The notes under the pieces: model-generated
The model's database searches: none
The model's input: only the letters and a program-made list of their open reading frames with translations
What the model was told of the DNA's origin: nothing
From: Actinernus sp. WN-2022
Taxonomy: Eukaryota; Cnidaria; Anthozoa; Actiniaria; Actinernidae
Assembly: GCA_030867875.1 (NCBI GenBank)
Contig: JAOWCC010001634.1
Coordinates: forward strand, 51,556,021 to 51,620,020
DNA: 64,000 bases
Direction of reading: 5' to 3'
Program-made: the position numbers and the translations under genes
Shown here: one piece after another, positions 46,717 to 56,045 of the stretch
How the letters are laid out: each line of letters begins with the position of its first letter
Numbering within the stretch: position 1 is the stretch's first letter

Positions 46717-48781
46717 TTGCACAAGAATGGACTGTGTGTTGCCTTTGCGGGTTGGTGCCAATTGTTCAAGTCAGTGCGTACAATGGATTTGGTCACCCTT
46801 ATAACAACATGCCCTGGTCACACAATAAAGCATGGAAGATTCAAGAAGCCTAAACTCTCTCAAAGCCGCATTGCCGACTATTCTAACACTACTGCAACTA
46901 AGCGACTTTTGCTTCTATTTGGTGACGTCGAAACCAATCTTGGTTGGGAGGAGAATTTGAGTGCAGATTGGCGACTGGTTTTTAAAGATAATGTTGCCTC
47001 AAATACATCTAACATTCCTACTTACATTCCAGTTCACACTACCAACAGAGTTGGCGTTTATAGCAATCCTTGCTCTTATGTGCAGCGTCAAGTTTGCTTA
47101 ATGAACCTTGTTTGCATTCCAGTGATTCCTAACACTGCACAAGATCAACACCAACCTCTTTGTTTACCTGTGCCGTCGCTCTATAACTATCGTTATCGCC
47201 GGTCTCGTTGTTCACATGATCGCCATGCAAATGCAGGAAACTTGGTTAAAGTTAAAATCTCGGCAGAGGCTGCTAGCGATAAAAACGGGAACGACAAGAA
47301 GCTTCACCTCTCAGTACTAAATGCTAGGTCGATAAACAACAAGTCCTTATTGATCAAAGATTACGTTGTGGAGAAGCAGATTGACATTTTAGCTATTACC
47401 GAAACGTGGCTAAAAAGCGGTAAAGTCAATGATTACACTACGCGGGATGTTGGTCCGAAGGGTTATAAATTTATTCATTGTCCAAGGGAGTGTGGTCGCG
47501 GTGGTGGAACTGGTTTCCTTTTCAAACGTAACTTGAAGATAAAAAAGTTGGAGACAAGATCATACATTCAAGTCGTTTGAATTGATGGAACTGTTGTTAA
47601 ATGCTAACTCATCTACCTTCAGATTTGTTGTCATCTATCGCCCACCTCCATCTTTGGTGAATGGACTTAGTACATATACCTTATTTCTTGAAGAATTTAC
47701 ATCACTACTGGAGCACATTTCACTTGCTTCTGGAAAACTCGTAATGGTTGGTGACTTTAACTGTCACGTGGATGTAGGGGGAGACCTGAATGCCTGTAGG
47801 TTTTTAGAGCTACTGCGGATATTCAATCTTGAGCAGCATGTGAATGTGCCAACACATAATAATAACCACATACTTGACCTCATTATCACCAGGAAAGATG
47901 AAGCCGTGATCAATAACTTACAGGTGCAGGATGCTGGAATCTCTGATCACTTTGTGCTGCATTGTAATCTGGATGTGACTAAGCCTCCTAATTTGAAGTC
48001 AGAAATTTGCTATCATAGACTCAGTAACATTAACATGGATAACTTTCGCCAGGACATTCTCAAGTCTGAGTTATATATATCGCCCGCACCAACCCTTGCA
48101 GAGCGGTGTGATCAATATGATTTCATTTTGTCCACTCTATTGGAGAGCCACGCCCCATTCTGTAAAAAAAACATAACTCTTCGACCTAAGGCACCATGGT
48201 ACAATCAAGATATTAAAGAACAGAAAACGATACGGAGAAAGAAAGAACGAAGATGACGTAGCAGTGGCCTAGAGGTTGATCGACAGGGATATATTGACCA
48301 ATGTACTCATGTCAAGAACCTTATCTGCAAAGCAAAGATGGAACATTACTCATCACTTGTTCTGGATGCTGGCACAGATAGCAGAAGACTTTTTCATATT
48401 GTTGACCGTTTTTTCCATAGAAAACCTGAGAAGCTATATCCCACATGCGAGTCTTCCAAGACGTTGGCGGACCAATTCGCAAGGGTTTTCACTGACAAAG
48501 TGTCCAAAATCAGGCAAAAGTTGAATACTCCATCATCATATGTTGCCTCGGTGTTTGCTCAGTTGGACAACTCTGAGTTATCCTGCTGTTTGGATACATT
48601 TACTCCGACTACTGTCGAGGAACTGTCTGATATTTTGGGAAAGACCAAGTTAAAGTCTTGTGGACTCGACCCTGTTCCAGCGAAGATACTATCTGTTCAA
48701 CTAGATGTGATTCTGCCTGTTATTGCTGATATTGTTAATTCATCTTTGGCAAAAGATGAATTGGCCGGGACCTGGCTTTGA
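46717..48781 (+). pseudogene. LINE endonuclease and start of RT
   Basis: Frame 46717-47580 includes LLLLFGDVETNLGW (46902-46946), a degenerate 2A-like string, and the endonuclease start SVLNARSINNKS ... ILAITETWLKSG (with catalytic Glu). After a frameshift at about 47580, 47582-48256 holds YRPPP, VGDFNCHVD and the C-terminal GISDHF motif. A single TGA (48254-48256) precedes linker and RT sequence with LKSCGLDPVPAKIL up to 48781. The nuclease would nick the target; this copy needs two repairs to be read through. Confidence 0.82.
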
Positions 48782-48838
48782 TCAGCCCCCATGGTTGTTT
48801 CAGGTCTCGTTAGAAATTCAGAGTTTTACTAAATAGTT
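48768..48838 (+). mobile_element. Truncated SINE tail inserted in the LINE
   Basis: CCGGGACCTGGCTTTGATCA through GGTCTCGTTAGAAATTCAGA matches, in reverse orientation, the tail of the tRNA-derived SINE at 55537-55597. Only the 3' part is present. Confidence 0.7.
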
Positions 48839-48893
48839 GTGTTCCATCAACTCTCAAGAAAGCTGCTTTGCACCCAACTCTGAAGAAGTCTAC

Positions 48894-49461
48894 TGGAGCG
48901 ACGAGCGTGACAATTGGCAATAAGACTTGCCTGATACTCACAACGAAGTAATGAGATCCTCTAGTTTAGCATGAGTGACGAGTGACGTGTGGCGTGAATG
49001 AGCGTAGTTTAAACACTTGTTGTACTAGTGTATATTGCGGAGCCGTAAAAAACTTGGAAGGATTCAACTCCCTGGAAGACTGGAGGAGTTAGGGAACATA
49101 ACCGAACGGTGAGAGTCATTGTTCTTTCTGTTGATTATAGTTGAGTAAGCCTTTTAGCATTGTTACGCCTTTGTATTACATATTTGGCTCTCTCGTGACT
49201 TCTACGGAGAAATATTACGACATGCAGAATCATGCTTCAATGCCGCATAGAGAATGGCCATGGAAATAATTATGACCTAGCTTATTCTTAGTTATTATCT
49301 TAACTCTAGTTATTTTAAATGTTGCTTACAGCGTGTGAAATAAACCGTTCAAAACTGGAACATTGTGTACTTCTTGGTCTATAATATATACAGTCCCAAC
49401 ATAGGAAGTCGTGTTTAGTTCGTTCGACCTTAATAAGTAACGAGGACTATTCGCGAGAACA
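48894..49461 (+). mobile_element. Solo LTR, 568 bp
   Basis: Begins TGGAGCGACG and ends GAGAACA (TG...CA). TCTAC flanks at 48889-48893 and 49462-49466. AATAAACCG lies near 49341. Removing it rejoins the LINE RT (LHPTLKKST with LDYEDFPNFRPVSNL). No internal region, so it is an LTR left by recombination. The orientation follows the AATAAA. Confidence 0.85.
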
Positions 49462-49466
49462 TCTAC

Positions 49467-50255
49467 TCTGGATTATGAGGACTTTCCCAATTTTCGACCA
49501 GTCTCAAACTTGAAGTTTGCTCCGAAGATGACTGAAAAAGTGGTAGCCTTGCGCTTCGGAGCAATAGCCTCGATGAACTGTTCCAATATGTCTATAAGCA
49601 ATTTCATAGTTGTGAGACAGCACTCAGATTCGTGTACAGAATGACATACTTCGTGAAATAGATGACAACTCTAGTGTTCTACTGCTGCTATTAGATCTAT
49701 CAGCGGCGTTTGACACGGTAGATCACACTAATGATCTTGCTTAGTAGAATGTCTTCTAAATTTGGGCTGTGCATGTCAATAGAGCTATCTCAGACAGTCA
49801 TGACAATCATAGTATGTGGCGTTCTTCAAAGGTCGGTACTGGGGCCTATATTATATCTGATATACACGTCACCGATGGGACATGACATGAGATTTCATCT
49901 ATATGCTGATGACACTCAGATTTATGCTTTTTTTAAGGACCAGGATGACCTTGAGCAAGTCAAGTATTGTGTGGAACTCTGTTTAGTAGACATTATTGAC
50001 TGGATGGCGGTGAACAAGTTGAAGCTTAATACGGATAAGACGGAACTTCTGATTCTGAGTTCTAAATTTCGGCCTGAACCTTTTTTCTCCTCACTGACTG
50101 TATAGGCTCAGATGTAATCACTCCAGTGCCTCATGCTCGAAATATTGGTGTCACATTAGATAAATTTCTTACTTAATGTCTATACATATATTAACAACAT
50201 TTGTAAGTCAACATTTTACCACCTTAGAACCATTGCTCGTGCTAGAAGATATCTG
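49467..50255 (+). pseudogene. LINE RT palm and thumb
   Basis: NFRPVSNLKFAPKMTEKVV, then [17 protein letters not shown] (about 49690), VLGPILY and LYADDTQIY (about 49900), with frame changes between. 49731-50105 is open. Both catalytic boxes are retained but the QGSVLGP loop is mutated (QRSVLGP). Confidence 0.8.
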
Positions 50256-50838
50256 CCCGGGGGGGGGGGGGGGGGGGGTACTTACATGAAAAATGGGTAT
50301 GTATGTGAGGCCAAGAGGCTCAAACCCTGACCCTGTTTGACCCAATCCGAGCTCCAAAACCCTGATTGCCCCCTTTTTGGGAAAAAAAATCCTGATTGCC
50401 CCTTCTTTAAATTGTTTTCAAAACACGGTCGGATATATATCCCGGCCGGTATACCGCGTACCGGGATTGCATGCAAAATACGGAATATTTCAAGTCGGGA
50501 CGTGGCATTGGGTAAACAAATCAGCAGATGAAGTACATAGATAAGTACTGAAGTACGAATTAGCGGCGTCACGATGTATGGGAACCTCAGTGCTTGCATG
50601 TGGGCAGGCGATCAAAATGCGGCAACAGAATGTCTTTTTTTGACATAGTAGCTAAAAAAAAATGAACCCTAACTGCCTAAAAAATACTGAACCCCGACCC
50701 TGACTGCACCCAAATTATACTCAAATCCTGACCCTGATCTGCCCAAATCAGGTCAAAACCCTGACCCTACCTGCCCAAACTGAGCTCAAAACCCTGACCC
50801 ACCCGGGCGGCACATACATAATACGGGGATATCTGGGG
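50256..50838. mobile_element. Element with terminal G-run and CCCTGACC-type repeats
   Basis: The left end CCCGGGGG... is followed by repeated AAACCCTGACCCTG/AACCCTGATTGCCCC blocks. The right end is near ACCCGGGCGGCAC...ATACGGG. The LINE sequence GATATCTG is present at 50248-50255 and again at 50839-50846 (with an extra copy at 50828), suggesting an 8-bp TSD. Superfamily unknown. Confidence 0.65.
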
Positions 50839-51289
50839 GATATCTGTCGTTTCAGACAACTGAAACGCTTGTTCAGTCATGCTTTTGTGACTGTTAAGCT
50901 TGATAACGCCAATGCACTGTTGTATGGACATCAGCCACAGGATCAGATTAGAAAGTTACAGCGTGTTCTTAATTATTCAGCGGCACGCGTGATATTAGGA
51001 GCTCACAAGTATGATCACATCACCCTATTTAGTTACACTGGCTCCCAGTAGAGCAACGTATTACTAATTTACAAGATTATTTTATTGACATTTAAAGCAC
51101 TACATGGACTTGCTCCGCAATATGTCATGGACATGATCAGTCATTATGTGCCTGGTAGAAACCTTAGATCGTCAAAAGCTAACCTACTTAAGGAACCTAG
51201 ATTTAATGTAAATAACTATGGTGGTAGAGCTTTTTCTGTTTGTAGCCCTATAGCTAGGCTATGGAATAAGCTACCTGCTTCTATTAGAG

Positions 51290-51383
51290 TAGTCTCCTTC
51301 GCAGCCGTTATGGACTCTGTCACGCAAAGCTCCGAGCTCGGAGCTTTGCGTGACAGAGTCCATAACGGCTGCGAAGGAGACTA
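51290..51383. mobile_element. Perfect 94-bp palindrome with 9-bp TSD
   Basis: TAGTCTCCTTCGCAGCCGTT... (51290-51336) is followed directly by the exact reverse complement (51337-51383), with no loop. CTATTAGAG flanks at 51281-51289 and 51384-51392 and is single in the LINE reading frame (LPASIR then E-C-D-N-A). So it is a minimal foldback transposon of MULE type, two ends back to back. Confidence 0.93.
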
Positions 51384-51684
51384 CTATTAGAGCGGAATGC
51401 GATAATGCTTCTAAATTTAAGAGCAAACTGAAGACACACTTGTTTAAAACAGCCTATAACGTGAAGGGTGGTGAAATTTTGTTATTTATTTATATGAAGT
51501 TGTAGATTTTAGATTTTATGATTAATATGTAAATTTTATGACCAATGTAAGATTTTAGATTTTGTGATTTATATGTAAATTTTTAATGACCAATGTAATT
51601 TTAGACCAATGTGAAGCGCTTAGATCTATTTGTTGTAAGCGTTATATAAGCTTTAACATCAGATATTATTATTATTCTCCCACA

Positions 51685-51798
51685 CCATTCCAGCTGCCGT
51701 AGCATAACCGGTTCGAACCTTTGAAGCCACTTTTCCCAAAGCTCTGGCTCCGATCAAAATTAGTGAACTTTTCCGGTGGCGGAATGGCAAACGTAGCT
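51685..51798 (-). pseudogene. Gypsy gag start
   Basis: Reads MTATFAIPPPEKFTNFDRSQ SFGK, the characteristic start of gag in K02A2.6-like gypsy elements, then breaks at the plus-strand LINE. Confidence 0.75.
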
Positions 51799-51899
51799 GT
51801 CATACTGAGGCAACGATAAAAACAGTCTGTTTAGGGTATTTCCTCGGTGTAAACGGAAACCCAAACTTGTAGGATTCCTGAAAGTACAAATTAAAGCGA

Positions 51900-52052
51900 C
51901 ACTTAGAATTTTTTAGAACGAAAATACTCACAAGTGCGCCACCCTCAACTATATAAAAAATATTTAGCGATTGGGAAGAATCGAAACAAACCCTAGCACT
52001 GATTTTAAACCAAACCCTAACTCTCACTAATCCTCACCACTACGCCACGAGG
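51900..52052 (-). mobile_element. tRNA-derived SINE
   Basis: On the minus strand an A box TGGCGTAGTGGTGAGGA (52047-52031) and a B box GTTTCGATTCTTCC (51987-51974) are spaced as in tRNA promoters for RNA polymerase III. The tail then runs left to about 51900. It lies in the gypsy leader. The boxes are diverged, hence moderate confidence. Confidence 0.5.
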
Positions 52053-52119
52053 GTTTCGCTGCCGCCGATGACCGCTTTTTTTTATAACTTTTATCTTGCT
52101 TTTCTCATTAGCAACACTA

Positions 52120-52155
52120 ATTATTATTATTATTATTATTATTATTATTGTATTG
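52120..52155. repeat. (ATT)n microsatellite
   Basis: About ten ATT units, followed by TGTATTGTATTG. Possibly the tail of a lost LINE. Confidence 0.85.
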
Positions 52156-52281
52156 TATGTATTGTATTCTTAAACACGGCTGAAAATGATTTGCAATTCA
52201 AATATTAGGGTTTCTTACACTGAGAAAGCCATGAACCCTGTTTAGGCAAAAATTCACGGCTAAACCAAGTTACTGCCACCA

Positions 52282-52349
52282 TGTTGAATAATAGTTATTC
52301 AACTAAACACTTGGTAGCCAGGCCTTTACATGTGGCCAACACATGTTAT
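52282..52349 (-). repeat. Gypsy 5' LTR remnant
   Basis: TGTTGAATAATAGTTATTCA then AACTAAACACTTGGTAGCCA match the 3' LTR end at 36846-36912. To its left, TGGTGGCAGTAACTTGG on the minus strand could be the primer-binding region. The upstream part of the LTR is replaced at 52349 by a duplicated host segment. Confidence 0.65.
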
Positions 52350-52612
52350 TACTCGGGCTGCCTGTGGCGTTCAAGCGTTCAGCGCATGCGTTAAAGGTCA
52401 AATTCATACCAATCAGATCGCACTGTGCTGGTCACGCAACAATCGCCAGGTTAATTTATTTACATAATTTAATACAGTAAAGCAAGATGGCGGAATCCGC
52501 GAGCAACTTTCTCTGTAACTTGGAGTCTCATCTCTCAAATGTAAGCCAGTATAATGTTTTATTTAACTTCACTCATGCGAAAGCCTTCCAACAGGCTCAG
52601 GATATTGCAACT
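52349..52612. repeat. Duplicated promoter/first-exon-like segment, copy 1
   Basis: Shares with 54782-55087: TTACTCGGGCTGCCTGTGGC, GCGCATGCGTTAAAGGTCAA, CAACAATCGCCAGGTTAATT and AAGCAAGATGGCGG. CAAGATGGCGG resembles a YY1 site overlapping a start codon, and GCGCATGCG an NRF1-type site. Copy 2 has a poly(T) insertion and a deletion after the ATG. Confidence 0.88.
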
Positions 52613-53512
52613 GGCGCTATTGTCGGAGCCGAAGGACCGCGTTTTTTACCCAGATGGCCAGTGCTTTTATATACGACACGTACGACGACCTGAAGCAAAG
52701 GGGGCCAGGATCCGGAAAGCTAAAATTCGAAGAAATAGATATTGGAATCTATAAGCCATCGGCTCGCTGTGCTGCATTTAAAACATCCGAGAAGAACATC
52801 TTATTTTGGGTGAAGGCACTTCAAGACCAATATTATGAGTCTCTTAAAAACTGTCAGAGATTTAAATTTAGGGGCCGTCGACATATTCGAAATGCCCCGC
52901 TTAACGCACAACGGACGTTAAGGTCAGACCCCCTCCCCCCCTCCCCCTTAACGTCCACCCATTGTTTTATGCTTTTTTTAGGTCAGGAAAAACAGTAATG
53001 AAATACACGGGAGTTCACTTATAAACAAAGTATAAAACAAGCTTAAAGCTTTAATAGCTGCAACTGTACAGTCAGTCAGTACCTCGAATTCCCGTACGAG
53101 CTCATTTAGGATCTTGACTAAAATACTCATTCGGACACGACTATAAAACTGAGTTTCACTTACCTGGAGGTTTGAGGTATTTCATGATACTTCTAATCAA
53201 AAGACCTTGTTGAAATTTCCGGGAAATTCAACAGTAATTGCGCTCTAATGTAGATCTAGCTGACTAGAAACGTTTGATTAAAAAGTGTACTTCTATATTC
53301 ATTTGATGAAAAGTGTTAGTTCTAAATGCCCCACACTAACGTCCATGCCCTTACCCCCTCCCCCCTAAACGTCCGTTGTGCGTTAAGCGGGGCATTTCGA
53401 ATATGTCGACGGCCCCTTACCGTAAGTTGGATCAGAGAGTATTGAGATCAAGTTATTTCGTTCCAGCGAGGATATTGACCTAGCGGAAACGGTACAAGCT
53501 GTCGAAGGATTT
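52487..53512 (+). pseudogene. Broken gene of unknown family, split by a TIR element
   Basis: Starts MAESASNFLCNLESHLSN at a YY1-like ATG context. Continues AKAFQQAQDIATGAIVGAEG, then in other frames FYPDGQCFYI and YDTYDDLKQRGPGSGKLKFE, IYKPSARCAAFKTSEKNILF, ALQDQYYESLKNCQRFKF, where a 546-bp element interrupts at 52871. After it, one more stretch (SIEIKLFRSSEDIDLAETVQ AVEGFYL) ends at a stop at about 53519. At least two frameshifts, so probably a pseudogene of about 200 codons without clear introns. Family not recognised. Confidence 0.5.
52871..53416. mobile_element. 546-bp TIR element, TTA target (PIF/Harbinger-like)
   Basis: GGGGCCGTCGACATATTCGA AATGCC... (about 49 bases) is repeated exactly in reverse at the right end. 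TTA flanks at 52868-52870 and 53417-53419. C-rich stretches (CCCCCTCCCCC) lie inside both ends. It interrupts the coding of the broken gene. No transposase. Confidence 0.9.
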
Positions 53513-54781
53513 TACTTATAATCATCCACAACAGGAATAGTTATGTGCCAAGGCATGGGAAAAGATCGAGTTTCCCAGATTACAGATGAAAGTAGAGAAC
53601 TTAAGGTTACCGGATACCTTCAGGGTGCGTTTCCAGTCTAAATTATGTAGCGCCTCGAGGAAACATCGTAGATAAATCATCCATGTATCATTTTAAAGCT
53701 TATAAAATTGGCTACGAGAATACATAAAAAGTTTTGAGTTCTTTGAAAATCTCGAATTTTCCGCCATCCCGTTTCTCCGATCTAGTGAGATGGCTTTCAG
53801 AAGTTCCGACTCCGAAAATATTTTAAAGTTTAAACATCTGTTTGCTTTGTCGCATTTCAGAGGAATCGTATTATAAAACCGTGTCGGGGAATTTCAAAAT
53901 TCGATTTAGTTCAAAAGTTATCATGCTTTCCGTAAAAAGGCGAAAAATAATCCGAGTAGATATGCGGGAAACGTCGTCAAGAGCTCTCTTTTAAGAATTT
54001 CCCAATTCCCCGACACGGTTTTGCAGCTGAGATATCAATTGACGTTTTGTGAAAATTTCGCACAAATCGAATAAATTCCTCTTGATTGGGATCTTTTTTA
54101 AAACTCTATTTTGATTGAAAATAGAAAGCGAGAAAATAGCACTTCAAAAAATATACCCGTCTGTCGTGCGTGAATCTGAAGCCCCGCCTCTCCAACAATT
54201 AGCAAGCTCTTGGCCAATCATTTCTCATCACAGTTCAACTATCTGTCAAGATTTCCCGTCAATGTTGATTTCCGATCAAAGCAACGCGCCGATGTTTATT
54301 CTTTTTTGTGTGACTTGAAAAATGGTAGCGGTAAGAGTCAGCTGGTTTCCCAGGCTAGAAAAATGGGAAAGACAAAAAGACCTCGAGGGGCAAAGCCAAG
54401 GTGAACGTAACACCTATAGAGACGCCTTGAATGCCAGCATAGTTAGTAGAGGAGACAGCGATTTGCAGGCGTCTGAAACAGCACGGCAATAGCGAGATCG
54501 TGGTTCAACCGACTCAGGGTCACCGCCAAACTACGTTTCCATCTAAGCTTTCTTGGAAACAAATATTCTCTCGGCTGGCTCTTATCAATTCTACTTTATG
54601 TTCAGATTGTGGACCAATCGGCAGTGTCTGAAAGTGAAAATACGAACGCTTGTCGGGTTTTGCGAGGACTCTTATTTGGCTTTGTAATTGTAGTCGTATG
54701 CATTGTTTGGCCTCGTTTTGCTTTTCTTTTTTCTTTGTTTTTCAAGCTAAGGGTTTAGGGTTAGGGCATCCTGCTTGCTTT
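53513..54781. other. No firm gene; short inverted pair
   Basis: AAAACCGTGTCGGGGAATTT (53875) and its reverse complement region AATTCCCCGACACGGTTTT (54004-54022) could be the ends of a small element. The frames at 54115-54404 are not convincing. Confidence 0.4.
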
Positions 54782-55087
54782 TTACTCGGGCTGCCTGTGG
54801 CAGCACCGAGTCTTAAAATGCAAGCCGTTTTTTTTTTTTTTTTGTTGGGTGTCGCAAAATGTCTGCGCATGCGTTAAAGGTCAACTTCACACCAATCAGA
54901 TTGCACTGTGCTGGTCACGCAACAATCGCCAGGTTAATTTATTTACATAATTTAATACAGTAAAACAAGATGGCGGAAGACCCGCGAGGAACTTTCTCTC
55001 TAATCTCTCAAATGTAAGCCAGTTTAATGTTTTATTTAACTTCACTCGTGCGAAAGCCTTCCAACAGGCTCAGGATATTTCAACATT
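54782..55087. repeat. Duplicated promoter/first-exon-like segment, copy 2
   Basis: Direct copy of 52349-52612 with an insertion (GCACCGAGTCTTAAAATGCA and a T-run at 54829-54843) and a short deletion after ATGGCGGAAGACC. It ends at CAGGATATTTCAAC. Confidence 0.88.
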
Positions 55088-55204
55088 TTACTGTCAGCGG
55101 TAATAATTATCAGTGATTCCAGTTACACTTGAGAAACGGCAAAGAACCGTGGACGAATATCCTGCTACGTTGGATCTAAGGCAGATCTAATCAGCCAAAA
55201 TGAA

Positions 55205-56045
55205 AATGAATACGAAGTCCAAGGACTATGGCAAAGCTGACACAACGTAGGATTTTATATTGAATATTACAACATTTCGGCTGGCCAAACCAGCCTTCTT
55301 CAGGTAGTACATGTTACAAGTGAAGAGCTCTAAGGTTATAAAGGAGATCTATAAATGTGGTAAATTTCGCAAAAGAAATTGCGGAAACGGAAAGTGACGT
55401 AGACTAAAACTTGAAGTAGCAATAAGCACCATGTTTCATCACGTATATTCTAGCCTGCGTCGCATCCGAACTGAACCCTGGTTAAGTCCAGGACTAGTAT
55501 ATTCATACCATATGGTTCTAGAGTTTTAGCTTTATCTCTGAATTTCTAACGAGACCTGAAACAACCATGGGGGTTGATCAAAGCCAGGTCCCGGCTAATC
55601 CACAGATCGAATTGGAATTTAGCGTGTTGGTTTTTGCGGAGGGAGGAAAACCGGAGAACCCGGAGAAAAACCCTCGGAGCAAGGGCGAGATACCAACGAA
55701 CTCAACTCACATATGGCGCCGCGTCCGGGATTCGAACCTGGGCCACAGAGGTGAGAGGCGAAGCGCTTAACCACTGCGCCATCCGAACTCCTATATCTAT
55801 ATATAAGGTGCGCTTCTCTGGCTTTACGTATTGAGTCTCGTGAGGAGTACATTATTTCTAGAGGGATAAGTTGCATGTCGGTGTAAGAGTGGTTAGGTCT
55901 AGAAAGAAAATGTTCAGATACAGTAGTAGGTTTAGATTTCATGTTAGGCTTGTCTACTGTCCGTCTGTGTTCGTTAAATCTGTCTTTGAGGCGTCGCTTC
56001 GTTTCACCTATCATGTATATGACATTTTTAGTATTAATGTATTAC
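55205..56045 (-). mobile_element. Penelope-like element fragment (GIY-YIG nuclease end)
   Basis: Reading leftward from about 56030: IGETKRRLKDRFNEHRRTVD then KPTTVSEHFLSRPNHSYTDM, IPLEIMYSSRDSIRKAREAH, a GIY-YIG nuclease C-terminal part in the order typical of Penelope-like retroelements. The catalytic Arg and the later Glu region are visible. The 3' side has ACATTTCGGCTGG...AGCCTTCTTCAGG (about 55268-55301), a motif common at Penelope ends. A SINE splits it at 55795. RT not present. Confidence 0.75.
55500..55795 (-). mobile_element. tRNA-derived SINE
   Basis: On the minus strand: GGATGGCGCAGTGGTTAAGC (A box, about 55785-55766) and GGTTCGAATCCCGG (B box, about 55741-55728), then a central domain with CTCCGGGTTCTCCGGTTTTC, and the tail AGCCGGGACCTGGCTTTGAT, which also occurs at 48768. 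Transcribed by RNA polymerase III and mobilised by a LINE. Both boxes are near consensus. Confidence 0.88.

Larger units (their letters stand above)
46650..51680 (+). mobile_element. Near full-length LINE (endonuclease and RT), plus strand, split by four insertions
   Basis: Starts in gypsy gag at about 46650. Contains an AP-endonuclease-like domain (47300-48000), RT (48600-50100) and C-terminal region (50840-51450: LLYGHQPQDQIRKLQRVLNY, LWNKLPASIR, FKSKLKTHLF). The 3' end is AGCGTTATATAAGC followed by (ATT)n at 51660-51676. One TGA and several frameshifts occur. Insertions: SINE fragment at about 48768, solo LTR at 48894, G-run element at 50256 and palindrome at 51290. CR1/L2-like by layout. 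Confidence 0.88.
36846..52349 (-). mobile_element. Decayed Ty3/gypsy element, heavily nested
   Basis: Minus-strand gypsy with a 3' LTR at 36846-37045, integrase, RNase H, RT, protease, zinc knuckle, then three gag pieces (45865-46224, 46386-46645, 51685-51798) and a 5' LTR remnant at 52282-52349. Two large insertions (40174-45855 and about 46650-51680), a LINE tail (46225-46385) and a tRNA-SINE (51900-52052) split it. Removing each insertion rejoins gypsy coding, which is how I placed the boundaries. The element itself is about 5 kb. Confidence 0.85.

Noticed and set aside
51700..51720. tRNA B-box-like GGTTCGAACC
   Set aside because: It lies within gypsy gag coding, with no A box at the proper distance.
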